From Macrobrachium rosenbergii (lineage: Eukaryota > Arthropoda > Malacostraca > Decapoda > Palaemonidae), in contig NC_089782.1 in assembly GCF_040412425.1 (NCBI RefSeq), forward strand, positions 25,344,122 to 25,408,121: a stretch of DNA of 64,000 bases, read 5' to 3'. Within the stretch, counting starts at the first letter, position 1. Every line of letters begins with the position of its first letter. The notes under the pieces were generated by a model that was given only the letters and a program-made list of their open reading frames with translations, had not been told where the DNA came from and searched no databases. Positions 36,503 to 50,405 of the stretch are shown piece after piece. Both the position numbers and the translations under genes were made by a program.

Positions 36503-39492
36503 TATATACTGTCAAAGCTTTAGTATGACAGCAAGTATAACCCGATTTAAAGATATACCGCTTAATTCTATTTTCAGAATCTAACCCGTAATTACATATA
36601 AAAAATAATCTAATAGAAAAACAAACCAATTAAATCAAGAACTAAAAACAATAAAAAAAAAAAATATGCGTCAGAGGACCCACCTGCCGAAGGGACTGAA
36701 CCTGTCGAGGAGGTACAGGACGAGGGCCACCACGTGCACGGACACCATCACCAGGATCCACAGGGTGTCTCGGAACGGTTGCAAGAACGACACTAGCGTC
36801 GAGTATCTCGGTTGCTGTGGGCGAGGGGAACACGCATGCGTTAACAGTCGGTGGGCGGAGACAAGTCGGAAGCAATGGGATGCAAACAGTTAAATGATGA
36901 GCAGTAAATGGGTGGATATATTTCAGTAAAAGTAAAAGATAAAGGAAAAGTAAATGGTGGATGTATTTCGGTAAAAGTCAAAGTTAAAGGAAAAGTAAAT
37001 GGGTGGATATATTTCAGGAGTAGTTAAAGAAAGAAAAGTAAATGGGTGGATATATTTCTGTAAAAGTTAAGTTAAAGGAAAGTAAATGGGTGGATATATT
37101 TCGGTAAAAGTTGAAGTCGAAGAAAAAGTAAATGGGTGGATATATTTCAGTAAAAGTCAAAGTTAAAGAAAAAGTAAATGGGTGGATATATTTCAGTAAA
37201 ATTCAAAGTTAAAGAACAAAGTAAATGGGCGGATATATTTCAGTAAAAGTCAAAGTTAAAGAAAAAGTAAATGGTTGGATATATTTCGGTAAAAGTAAAA
37301 GACAGAAAAAAGTAAATGGGTGGATATATTTCAGTAAAAGTCAAAGTTAAAGAATATGTAAATGGGTGGATATAATTCGGTAAAAGTTGAGTCAAAGAAA
37401 AAGTAAATGGGTGGATATATTTCGGTAAAAGTCAAAGTTAAAGAAAAAGTAAATGGGTGGAAATATTTCGGTAAAAGTTAAAGAAAAAGTAAATGGGCTG
37501 ATATATTTCGGTAAAAGTAAAAGTTAAAGGAAAAGTAAATGGTGGATATATTTCGGTAAAAGTAAAAGGTAAAGAAAAAGTAAATGGGTGGATATATTTC
37601 GGTAAAAGTAAAAGATAAAGAAAAAGTAAATGGGTGTTTATATTCGGTAAAAGCAAAAGTTAAAGAAAAAGTAAATGGGTGGATATATTTCGGTAAAAGT
37701 CAAAGTTAAAATAAAAGTAAATGGGTGGATATACGAGTATTTCGGTAAAAGTTAAAGGAAATGTAAATGGGTGGATACATATCAGGAAAAGTAGAGGTGA
37801 AGTAAATGGGTGTATATATTGCAGTAAAAGGTAAAGAAAAAGTAAATGGGTGGATATATTTCGGTAAAAGTTAAGTTAAAGAAAAAGTAAATGGGTGGAT
37901 ATATTTCACTAAAAGTAGGGATGAAGTAAATGGGGGGATATATTGCAGTAAAGGTTAAGGATAAATTAAATTTGTGGATATGCTAGTGACCAAATAAATT
38001 TGAAGCAGAAAATATGTAAGCAAATACATTGAAATCTAATAGTGTAAACTGCTACATGAGTGGACTGACAAAAAATATTTAAAAAATGAATAGTTTCATT
38101 AACCGGCAGCTATTCAGAAAATCTTCGTGAACCTGGTGGCAATTTTTTGTCTTGAATCTACCATTTACACTGTTTTTTCAAGATGATAAATAATGCCTCA
38201 AGCCTGCAGCATGACTTGCCAGTCTTCTTTTCCAAGTTGACTGATGCCTTAAACCTGCAATTTGACATGCTAACCTTCTTTTCCATGATGGCGATTGATC
38301 CCTTAAACCTGCAGTTTGACCTACTGTTCTTTTCCAAAATGTGACTGACACCTGAAACTTTCAGTTGAATCTACTGTCCTTCTTCTCCTACATAGCAAAG
38401 ACGTAAGCTTGCAGTTTATGCTACTAACCTTCTTTTCCAAGATGGTGATGCCTTGGTATTTGAAAGGTTTGGAGAATTCGATGACCTGCGCCCTCTCCGG
38501 GTTGATCGTCAAGGGAGCCACGATCATGTCGGCTCCATGGGTCTGATTCACCAGCTCTCCTATCAAGCCGGTCCATTCCTTTTTGCCTGGGGGAAAGAGA
38601 GGTCGTTGAGTGAAAGACAAACCAGACTGAGCTAAGAAACATTTGAGCTTGAATGTATAAAACACAAATTGACTAGATAAACTTTACTGACGGAGACTAT
38701 ACGTGGCATTAGTACTAACTGGTTGATGTTTAATTCTTGGCCATTTTTTTTTTAGACATACAATAATTGTTGTCTGTGACTTATTTAGATATTCTAGTAG
38801 TCCTTGCTAAGGGAAAACTGAACCTGTGATACACAGACCTGATGTTCTCGTCTTCGACTAAAAAAATCTAAATGCCTAAAAAAAAAAGCTATGCAACCAC
38901 TGATTAAAAAAAAAAACGAATTTTTCTAGATCCTGTGATACACAGATCTGATGTTCTCGTCTTCGACTGAAAAAAAAAAAATCTAAATGCCTCAAAAAAG
39001 TTATTCAGCTACTGAAAAAAATTCTAATTTTCCTCGTGGTTCTTCTTCTTCTTCTTACCAGACGGCTTCATCTGCAGAGACCCAAACTCGCCGTCGGGGG
39101 AGAGCGCCAGCTCGAAGGTGAAGTTAATCCTATTGGCTAATTCATTGAGCATGTCTATACAGTATCCCGTACAGCAGTACAGATCTGAACTGTCCCCTGA
39201 CGTGTTGTACCAAGGGCACAGGACGCGTCCTCCTCCCAGGCACTCGGCCTTGCTCTCGATTTTCTGAGTGTTTACGAAGGGCTTCTCCTCTATCGTCAGT
39301 ACCTGCGGGATACGGGCACAGCATGATTTCAAAGGTCGCTGTCGCTGCAAGGTGCGTATGAATCTGTATTCTGGAAATTTAAGGATCCAGTGCAGTCTCG
39401 AAGTTACACAAATATGTACATTCTTACGTTTTACCTGGATAAATACATTCATGCGCTCTTATACTTACATACATATGTACACACACGTATAC

Positions 39493-39551
<59 letters not shown>

Positions 39552-41869
39552 CATATGAGTGTAGTGACAAAAATAATTATAACTGAAATTAGCCATTAGA
39601 TTAATTTCTATTGCAATAGTTCATTGACGCGCAGGCATCATTATCAGCTTGACTGCAACCATTTACAGTTAAGTTAGGAAATATAAGTTTTTATTATCGT
39701 TATTATTCTGGTAGCATGAAACGTCTATACAAAAATATACATAAACTCTGACCTCACTTTAGGATCAATGATTACTTTGTACATATAGCAGTGAGCTACT
39801 CCAAGTTTGAATGTCAAAGATTTTCAAGAATAACATTACTGAGTTACTGACATTATTATGGTTTCACCTCTTCCTTATATATCGTTCACCACTGCTCACC
39901 AACAGCACAGCATCGCTCTCTGATTCTCTCTGTCGAGAGACTTTGACCTTTGATCAAAGCTACTTTTCCTACAGCAGTATTGTTCTTAACTTGATGAAAG
40001 TGTCCAGAATTCTCGGTTATTAAAAATTTACATTCATTCTTTGAGCTGAAGGGACACTTTTGTAAAAAGTGCAAAAACTTCTTAGTACTTAACACTCACA
40101 GACAACATAAACTGATCTTGGAAACTGCTGGTGAATCAAGAAAACAACTCACTTATTATTTGATAATATATATTTCATAAAGAAGGCTAAGAAGGCTATT
40201 GATTCTACACGCAAGCTTAACCTTTGCCTTTAGTCTTTTCACAACGGAACCAAAGTCTCAGTAAGTCTTGGCGTACATTGATCAAAAGGCTTCTGAAAAC
40301 GGCAGGTTCTAAACAGGTATGAAGCATGGCAACAGGGAAATTCTACCGTATATGGCTGATTAAGCTGTCTAGAAACTACAAAAATCAAGTTAAAAAAGAA
40401 GAAATGAATATGATTTATCATTCTATTTTAACAGTAAACTGAAACGAGATGATCATAATTTTTATCAGATTTTCCCAGAAGGACCCCTTCCTTCCTTCCT
40501 TACCTTTAATCTGGTGGGTATCATGTATCCTTGAGGCTTAACGGTGGTGTTACCCGGCCATACGATGGCGGTCTCGTCGATCCTGAGCGTCATGTCCTCC
40601 TCCGTCTGTTATTTAAAGGTCAAGGTGAAACGAAGGGTCATCATCATCATCATCAACAACCAATCGGATTAGTTCGGGGGTCAGGGTATGACAGAGGGAC
40701 CCCCCAAACGAGGTGGGGCATCGTCACCAGCATCAAAATTATCATCATCATCGTCGTCATAAAAGATGATAAAGAAGAAGAAGAAGAAGAGTTTGAGGAT
40801 AAACAAAAGAGCAGCGCATGCCGTGACGTCATTACAGGACCAGGTGAGCGGCCCACCTGTTGTGAAGTATCTTTCAAGAGCCCGTGAGCTGGGCATGGGG
40901 GTATATAGGGGCATGAAATAGAGTAGCAGCGAATACTAAGGTGCAGCAAAAGGATAAAAAACACTATTTTAATAAAGGGAGAAAAGTGACTACTACTTTA
41001 AGGGTGAATAATGATATCCATTATGCCAAAGACTACGGGCAGAGAAGCAATATTCCCTTTTATAAGTAATTCTTATGATTTATACGATTATTTTGTTAAG
41101 TGTTTTCATTGAAGGCTTAAACCTTTGCTTGGATTACCTTGACACTTTAAGGATCTGGTGTTTAAAAATCAGAGAGGTCTTAAAACGAAGTAGTTTCAGG
41201 TTACTCAGTGTCCTTTTTATTGCAGAAATATTATGTGAAATGAAAAACACAGTTCCTCGTTTTCTAGCAGAAGAGAATATGGTATCATAAAGAAGAAAGG
41301 CTGTTAATACTATATCCATCTTCAAAAGCTCCATCACTCACAGGATGGAAGAATTCGGAAAAGTCCAAACTTGACAAAAACCTTTTTATTGCCTAGAAAA
41401 AAAGCAATCAAAAGACCTCTAAAAAGAAATTAGCTAAGTAAAAATGTGTGGTGGAGGGATCATTTTTTACTGTCAGGCTCCAATCTGAAAGCAAAGTCAA
41501 ATAAACTGTGAAAGGTGAAGAGTCTCATGCAAGGTTGAAGATGCTTGTGGATGAAAGAGATTGAGGTGGGTATATAATTCCATAGAGTTCTTTACTGACG
41601 AGATAATCAGGAAGAAAAAAAAACAGAATCCTTTACTTTTCAGTTTCTTGACAATAAAGCAAACCAGTTGATCTGTTTCATGCTCCCACTAGAAAAGTTT
41701 ATACCATACTGTTATAGCCTAAATGCAAACGAGCTAGATTGCATTTTATGGTCCTGCAATTTTGCAGTTGTAGGGATTAAGTGATATTTATCAAAATGTG
41801 GTTTTAAGCAGAGAAGCAACAGAGGCATAGTGATTTCTTTTTTTTTGTATATATATATATATATATATA

Positions 41870-41939
<70 letters not shown>

Positions 41940-42019
41940 TTGGAGGAGAAATGGAGTGTGAAATTATAAAGGAGTGAAGTAAATTTTCTATCTTTTTCAA
42001 TTTAGTCTCTTATAATATT

Positions 42020-42077
<58 letters not shown>

Positions 42078-42584
42078 TATTATATATATATATATGTGTG
42101 TATATATACATATATAATTAAATATTAATATATATTAATATATACACACATTTATATATAAATATATATGCATATATATAAATATATATATACATTTATA
42201 TATAAATATATACATGTATACACATTTATATATATTCATATACATACATTTATATATATATAGGTATGTATATATGTATATATACATACTCGTAAGCGCA
42301 AATATATATGTATACGCATATATACGACCCCAGACATGATATTCATGTAACAGTTTTTGCAACGTGCATTCATACTTTACTGGATGGGATTCAAGAAGGT
42401 TAAAATTTTGCATTTAACATCGAAATATTAAAAAAATAAAGTATTTCCATTAATTTTTAAAAGTGTTCTAATTCTAACTATCAACCAGTTTAATATGAAT
42501 ATGCTTAAGATTACTGTATGATAATGAATGATTAATGACTTTTGATTCACGTAAAATCTGGCTTACTTGTATGCACACATATTC

Positions 42585-42660
<76 letters not shown>

Positions 42661-42673
42661 TATATAGATATAT

Positions 42674-42721
<48 letters not shown>

Positions 42722-42747
42722 TTATATATTTAAAATATATATATATT

Positions 42748-42787
<40 letters not shown>

Positions 42788-43258
42788 ACAAAAACATTTT
42801 AAGAACACTTTATTTATTAAAATTAATCAACTGAAATCATTGTGTTTTACTTTTGACCAACTAATTATTACCACCATTGAATTTATATTATCTTCAAATG
42901 TAAATTACTTTGTCATCAACTTTAGGTAAGAGTATTATAAGACAATATTATATTTCTCACAATTCCACATGGAAACAGAACATGAATCTTTATGTTAACT
43001 ATTTATATCTTTCACACACGAATAAAGATATCATCAGCTATTTAAGAACTAATGCAAGAAGTAGCATCAAATATCAAGTAGCAAGTTCGAGTGGAAATTA
43101 AAAAAAAAATTAAAAAGTTGCATTCATAAATGAGGCAAAACTTCATGCAAAGCAGAAATGCCATAACCTGATGTGTAAATCTTGCAAGAGAATAAAATAA
43201 GCCATGAAGATTTCTCTAGGAGCAGAGTGATCAATTCTGCTTATTGTCACTATTATGT

Positions 43259-43334
<76 letters not shown>

Positions 43335-46300
43335 ATCGTGATACAGGGAGTTTACATCACCATGTTAAGAGATGTGTTTTAAAGTTGTCATTCAAAAGAC
43401 TGAGAGAAAGTAGAAGTGTTTTTGAAAGGAGTTGCATTTACAAAGTTTCCTTGAGTTATTTCAATATTTTTTTCTCTTTCTTTATAGACAGTTGCGTCCA
43501 TCATGCACTGCTGAGTCATGCGGGGTTGTTTTGTTTCAAGGACAGACTAACATAACAGACTAAATTACAGTCAGGACCAATGAAAGAGAGATAAATCGAA
43601 ATAAACAATAAAGAAAAAGGGGTGTGAGAAGTTTCTCCTTGTCGCACACTTACTGACTTATCCAAGGACTGAACAGAAGTCAAACAAAGAGTGAAACTAG
43701 AAGACTTCGGTGTTTCTTTGATGGGTCTGGTAATGGTTTTGAGCATAAGAATCTTCAAAGAAACGGTGAAACGGACCAACAAACAAACAAACAAACATAA
43801 AAGATAAAAGTTAAGAAAAAAGTCTGTGTGTGAAGCCGTTGCATCAACAAAGCAGGCAGTATCTGGGCAGCCATTTTCTCACTTGCCTACAGGTGGAACA
43901 TGGCCTCAAGTATATACTATCAAAGAACTAGTTTAAATTCTGGTTCCTAGAAGTTCATTTACGATGGGTAACGGCTCTCAGATCTGATCTCGTTCGTCGG
44001 CTGCTTGAACCTACGAGCCAATCAGGGCGCAGAGTCCCCAAGGGCCAATCAGGGCGCAGAGTCCCCAAGGGCCAATCAGGGCGCAGAGTCCCCAAGGGCC
44101 AATCAGGGCGCAGAGTCCCCAAGGGCCAATCAGGGCGCAGAGTCCCCAAGAGCCAATCAGGGCGCGGAGTCCCCAAGTCCTAGCTAGAGTAGGCTTGCGA
44201 TTGGTCGTTTCAAAGAAGGCTCTGGCGTCCAGTCAGTCAGTCGCTGCAGGCTGTGTCAGAATCGCTCTCTCCACATACACATGCAATCTTTTTTCATTTT
44301 CTGCACCCCGATTGGCTCATAGACATTCATATCAAGACAGCCAAGTCCTCGACCAGAAATGACTTCCTACCAAAGGGGGTTATTACACACCACAAATGAC
44401 TTCCCACGAATTCATGCCCAAAAAATATATTTCGAAGGTACAGTGCCAAGTCATACGGCTCAGGTGCCAAAATGACTTTCAGTGTGACCGTGAGAGAGTA
44501 AGCAATCACAGTAGCTCTTAGCTCTTTTTCTGTAGAATTTCACGTACATCTTTAATTTAGGTCCAGGATTTCATTAAAAAAATAAGAAGGGGAATTAATT
44601 CTTTGTATTACAAAACAGTTGCTTCCCAAAGCTGGTTTATTTATCACATTTATTAAGATATAATCATTAAGAGGCATAGCGACTGATCAGTATTCTTCGA
44701 ATAATATATTGAACAGTACATTGACATGATAACTACGGCAATGAATCATTTCTCTGTGATTTCCGAAAGTGGCCCCTCAGTTCGTGTAACCCAAGGAGAA
44801 TCGGACCCGGAATCAGGATCATATTAAAATGACGTTGGGTATAAAAGCCAGACCACGGCAAAGGAGCAATGACTAATGGTGCCACCAGCGTTGCGTGGAA
44901 ATCAATGCAAAGTAAATGTGGTAAAGGCAGATCATCTATCATCACAAGAGATGTTTCTGCGTTGAGTCAAGGCTGATGAAAACGTTTATTCCACGTTTCA
45001 ACTGAATCATCTGAATAAGGGTTAGCTGCAAGTTAACCAACAAAGAAAGAATACAAGTCATGGTTGTGTGAGTTATTTAGAAATATCTCAAATTACTCCT
45101 TTTTCAGGGAAACCTTGCGTTAGTTTTGCAAGTTGTATAATGGGAGAGCCTTGAAATATCCTCGGTTCATTTGTTGAGGAGTAGTAAAAAAATTTCTATA
45201 TTTATCAAAGAAATAGACATAAAGACATTTGCTCCAACCTATAATGTTGCCTCAGACGCTTATTTTACTTTAGGTTCAAAGTCTTTTATCTGCCAACAAA
45301 GCTCAGCTTGATTCAAAATCAGGCCATTAGTCCACCCACTGAACATACTTTGAGGCCTCGGAGGAAGAATTAGGAGATATGTTTTTAAATAAATCAAACT
45401 TTTTAAAAAATGACAGACCGAGGAACGGTGACTCTAACATGATCAATGTTAACATTGTGAGTTCTCAGTCGTCTGAATGACCTGCGCTTTCTGAACAAGA
45501 GTAGCCACTGTGAATGCTTACGGATCACGTCCAGTGCTGCCAAGCTGGATGTGTCACTTCTAGTGCAGCAGCGGCAGCAGCAGCAGTAGTAGTAGCAGCA
45601 GCGAGTATGGGGGATTCAAACGAGCAATTGGGTCGTTAGATAAATAAAAAAAAATATGAAAAAAATGTCCCTTTGCCTTGGGAGGTCGGGGGGATAGAGG
45701 GCAAGTTGGGAGAGGTGCCTGGCATTGCAATTTTTTTTAAATTTTTTCTGAAATTCTTTCGATACGTTTTGGAGGTTTGATTTTTTGCTCTCAGTTGGTA
45801 TTCGTTGGTCAAAAAATACGTGATGTAAGTTTTTTTTTGTTGAAACATTGATAGATTGGGCTGAAGGCTGTCAAGATTAAAGCTGAAATACTTTGGCTTT
45901 AAGAAATGTCATTCTTGTTTACGCTGAAAGTTTTCATTTCTTCTAGAGAGCAGCATAATCAAATTTACGCTGAAACTCAACAAATTTCTTGAGGAATTCG
46001 TATCTCTGCTTCATTCCCAGATATCAAATAACAAAACTTGAAACAGATTTCAGAGATGGTTAACAGAAGCCATTCAAACAATTAAATTACATTTCTTTTT
46101 TTTTATATTCTGCACTTCTGATATCCTTCAAGACCCAGTCATGGTCAAGACAGATATGAAGAGAAACGCGATACGAAATCGCTTTTGTCAATCTAACTGA
46201 TCTAAGGCACTTGCATTAATGGAAGATACACCACTCTTTCTTCTTTAGACACTAAATGGTCAAATTCAAACATTCATAAACATCAAACATATCTATTTCG

Positions 46301-47978
46301 CCGTCTGCGAATCCTGAATAAAATCATCAAATCAGGGATTTTTCTGAACAAGAAGCAACAAACCGTTTCAACACCCTTCGACCGTCCCACTCCCATCTTG
46401 CCCTTTCCCGGAAAACTGGGGATTGTTGGGGGAGGGGAGGCTGATTATTCTGTGGTGGGGAGGGGGCTTGGGGGAAACTGCATATGAGGTGTGGTCCTAA
46501 TTTACCTGCGGCGACTGGGAGTCAGATTCACCACCAGAAGTCTTCATCCCCCCCGACTTGCCCCCCGACCTATGCCGTTCTGCCGGCTGCAGGAGAATAG
46601 GGGGGAGGAGTTAGCTTGGCCCTTGCCCTCCCCTAATGACCCCCTCCCTATCTAGATCCCCTAGTAAAGACACTATAAACTAATGGACGAGTCCACCAAT
46701 CACTCTACGTTTCAGGTTTTGAGAAAAAGCAACTTAGGGTGTCAGGCACAAGAGACAGCGCTGTGATTGGTGGAAACGTGTCCCTGTTTCTTAACGGGTT
46801 TTTCTCCTTTCGACCAATCACACGTAAGTAAGACTTTCACACTCATAATAACCATTTAAATCACTGATCTTCTACTTCAGAGCAAAGGCCTAGATTGATT
46901 TTTTACACCTAGGCCGTCGTGGCTAAGCACTGAAATTTTATTTCCAGCCTTACAAAGCCGATTGTGTTCGACCTAACTTGTTTTCATTTGCGATGTCTGG
47001 AAGATAATATGTTGGTATAGTTTCTATAGGGACATATATTCGTATAGTTACAGTGGTTTCCTAAGGAAGAACCTGCTATTTTCAGTGATAATACTATTCC
47101 TAGTAATGTTTGTTATGAAGGCTTCAAGCAGCCATACCTTCCTATTACAGCTATAACTGGAAACAATGAATAAATGAGAGTTTTCCAGTGACACGACTAA
47201 GATAAGTTTTGCATTTAGATCTATAACTGAATGTCTACATGTCTTGCTTTTAAACTCTAGCTAATGAAAGCAGTAACAAATGATCTCTTGGTAAAAAATC
47301 TCTATGAAGACATAATCCCAACAGACGTAGATGAAATGCCAACCATTAATAAAAAACAATTTAATTTGGCTTTAGTTTTAATCTCCTAAGTAAGTAGCAA
47401 GTCAGCGTTGTGGAAGGTTATATTGCTGCTCTTCCACTGAATGCAAAGCCAGTTTTACACCCTTCATAGAAGCGTCTAAAACTCACACAAGTTCGTCAAA
47501 CATCACATTTTCGACTGAATAAAACTGGAGTCTCATGGTGGTTTATCCTCATGCGTTACTTCCAAATAAAAAAGCAATGTGATTTCTCGATTCTGTCCAG
47601 CTGCTTTTAAATTTCTTTCCATTATTGCAATACTTGACAGTTCTGAATTCGTTTCCATTCTTGGAATACAACTGCGCTTTTTCATTCTCCCCTTGGAATT
47701 CAGAAACCGCTGACAGTTAGGCTAAGTTTCCGTAATGGCAACTTTAGTTTGAATCTTAAATATCCTGATATTTATCATTTACACTTCCCTTATGGCTCGG
47801 AGACTTGTTTGGGATAGCAGAGTGAATGTGCATACACTCATTGACTCATGATAGGATCAGTCTTACTACTACAGTAATTGTTGTATGGTAACCCTTTGCA
47901 ACCATCCAGTACTTTATTATTATAAATAACTTTTGCCTGACCATTCAACCCTACCTGGCGATAACCTAACAATTCAGT

Positions 47979-48016
<38 letters not shown>

Positions 48017-50340
48017 GCAAACACCCAAATACACACACACACATACACAGGCAACAAGGCTAAAATCCTAGGCAAAGATTTCTGAAATGAAAATAAAAAT
48101 TCTGAATAGTGACCATGCTGTTTTTTTACCACATTGCACAACAGAAACTGAGGACAGTAGAATAGGTGGCCCACCTGTCAAATTACTAACGTTAACTGAA
48201 TTACAGACGAAATCTGAAATCTGCCAGGAAATAAAAACGGGTTAATGATATAAAAGTAAAAAAAGGAGAAAATGGAAGTACAAAGGTTTAATAAGAACAA
48301 GAGAGACCTAGTGTCAGGCTAAAGGAATTATAACAGTGCGTTTCCAGAAAAAATAAATATATATATTTGTGAGTGTATTAAGAATATAATGTATACATGG
48401 AGAATATAAAATGTATATATGTAATTAGGGATAAATAATGCGAATAACACTTTCTAATGAATCTATGAAGAATCATAAACCGCTTCATTCATTCAGCGTG
48501 ATTTTTACCGATATTCTGACTTCACCTTCACCGTTTCTGTTAGTTTAATCACAAATGATTATCAGTCGGTCCTCCCGGATCAAGAATGATGTGAATATCA
48601 GACAGTTATATAAAAAAAGGATGTGAACAGCAGTCAACTGATGCATCATCTAAAACGGACCGGCTATTATAAAAATGTTGACTTCGATTCAAAAATGCAT
48701 TTCATCTGTTTGTTCAAATTCTCCTCCTTTGATTTCGTAAAATCAGAAACTGGCGCCAAACAGTCGGTTGAAGGAAGATATGGGGAAAGCGTTTCATGGA
48801 AAATATGAACAAATATTATTCCGCAATAAACGAAGGAAGAAAATTGTATGCACACGGCTGATACATTCAAATAATAATCGCATCTTGTTCACGACAGATC
48901 AAAAATTTTTTTTATAAGAAGAAAGCTGAGGATCATCTCTATGAAATGAACAAATGAAGCTTCTAACAAACGTAAGACGAAGGAAGGAGAAACGCAGTGT
49001 AAAGGTACAGTGTTGAAGGTGATATGTTTGGCGGAGGATAGCTAAGAGCACGGAGAAGGAGAGAAATTATAAAATTTCAACAGCCAGTGTTGCAGGGTGT
49101 AGCTTCAGAGAAGGTGTTGCTGGATGAAGAAGTTGGCAGTATTAGAGACTCATTGTACCAGTAGGATGGAGAATATCTGTTGGACTGAAGGAAGCCTTCT
49201 CTGAAAAGGGAATATAATACTGTCTATTGTGGACGGAAGAAATCACTGTTTTGGGAAGGAAAATCGTATGACTTGTTATGGACGAAAGAAAGCATTGTCT
49301 ATATAAAGAACAAGGAAGGACTGTATTTGAAGGAAACATTATGCTGTCTGTTGTGGACAGAAGGGAACATTGATTGTACAGAAAACATTATGTGTAAGTT
49401 ACTTTGTCTGTTGCATACAGAAAGGAACATTGTACGCAGAGAGAACTTTATGTGAAAATTACCTTGTCTGTTGTGGACAGATGGGAACATTGTCTGTACA
49501 GAAAACTTTATGTGTAAGTTACCTTGTCTGTTGCGGACAGAAGGAAGGGTTGTCTGTATAGGGAATATTACTTAGTATTTTAACTGCGTTACAATAACGA
49601 TTTTTTTTTTGTCAAAAGCAACATATCATATTCTTCAGTTTTGTGAAGTTCTGGCAAATCATTGGAAAATACGTATCACAGTATAGCCTTTTTTCAGTCT
49701 CGCTTTGTGTCCACGTAAACGGAATAAACGCAACAGTATCAGAGAGATTTTAACAGCACATGGTGGGTGGGCAAGATGTGGGTCGCCATTTGAACTCTCG
49801 TTTTCTTTCTCATAAACAGTAGGTGCTTTCAGTGACGTCGAAAATATGAAAAATACGACGGTTTGAAATGATGTTCCTATAATCATCACAACCACAAAAT
49901 AAAGTTTAAAGAACTGTAGAATGTGTTCTAGTTTTCTTGGCATGAGGTAAAATCTCTGGAGACAGAAAAATATAATGAAACCTCTTTCGCTATTTCTTAG
50001 AAGAAAATTTAGATAATTTTTATCAATAGTCCATTGCTGTCAAAACGAAAACACATTTCTGCAGTCTTCAAAAATACGGGAGCCGAAAATGACAAAGAGA
50101 ATCTTTACTCTTTCTTCGTATCAGCAACACAAATTATACTTCAGAACGATATTGATATTAGGAGTCAGTACCTTTTCTAAAAATCCTACTTCTTTTTTTT
50201 ATATAAAAAAGTAAAACAGTAAGCCAGGGAGCTCAACTTTTGTAAACAACACTAAAAATTGTTTCCTCGTGTAGTCACACTCACAATGTTTTCAGTGTCC
50301 ATAAGAGTTTCATGAACAATATGTAAGGAGGAATGAGACG

Positions 50341-50405
<65 letters not shown>

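Noticed and set aside
44005..44187. Periodic protein ANQGAESPR on the + strand and its antisense partner
   Set aside because: Created by the 27-bp minisatellite, whose length is a multiple of three. No gene structure around it.
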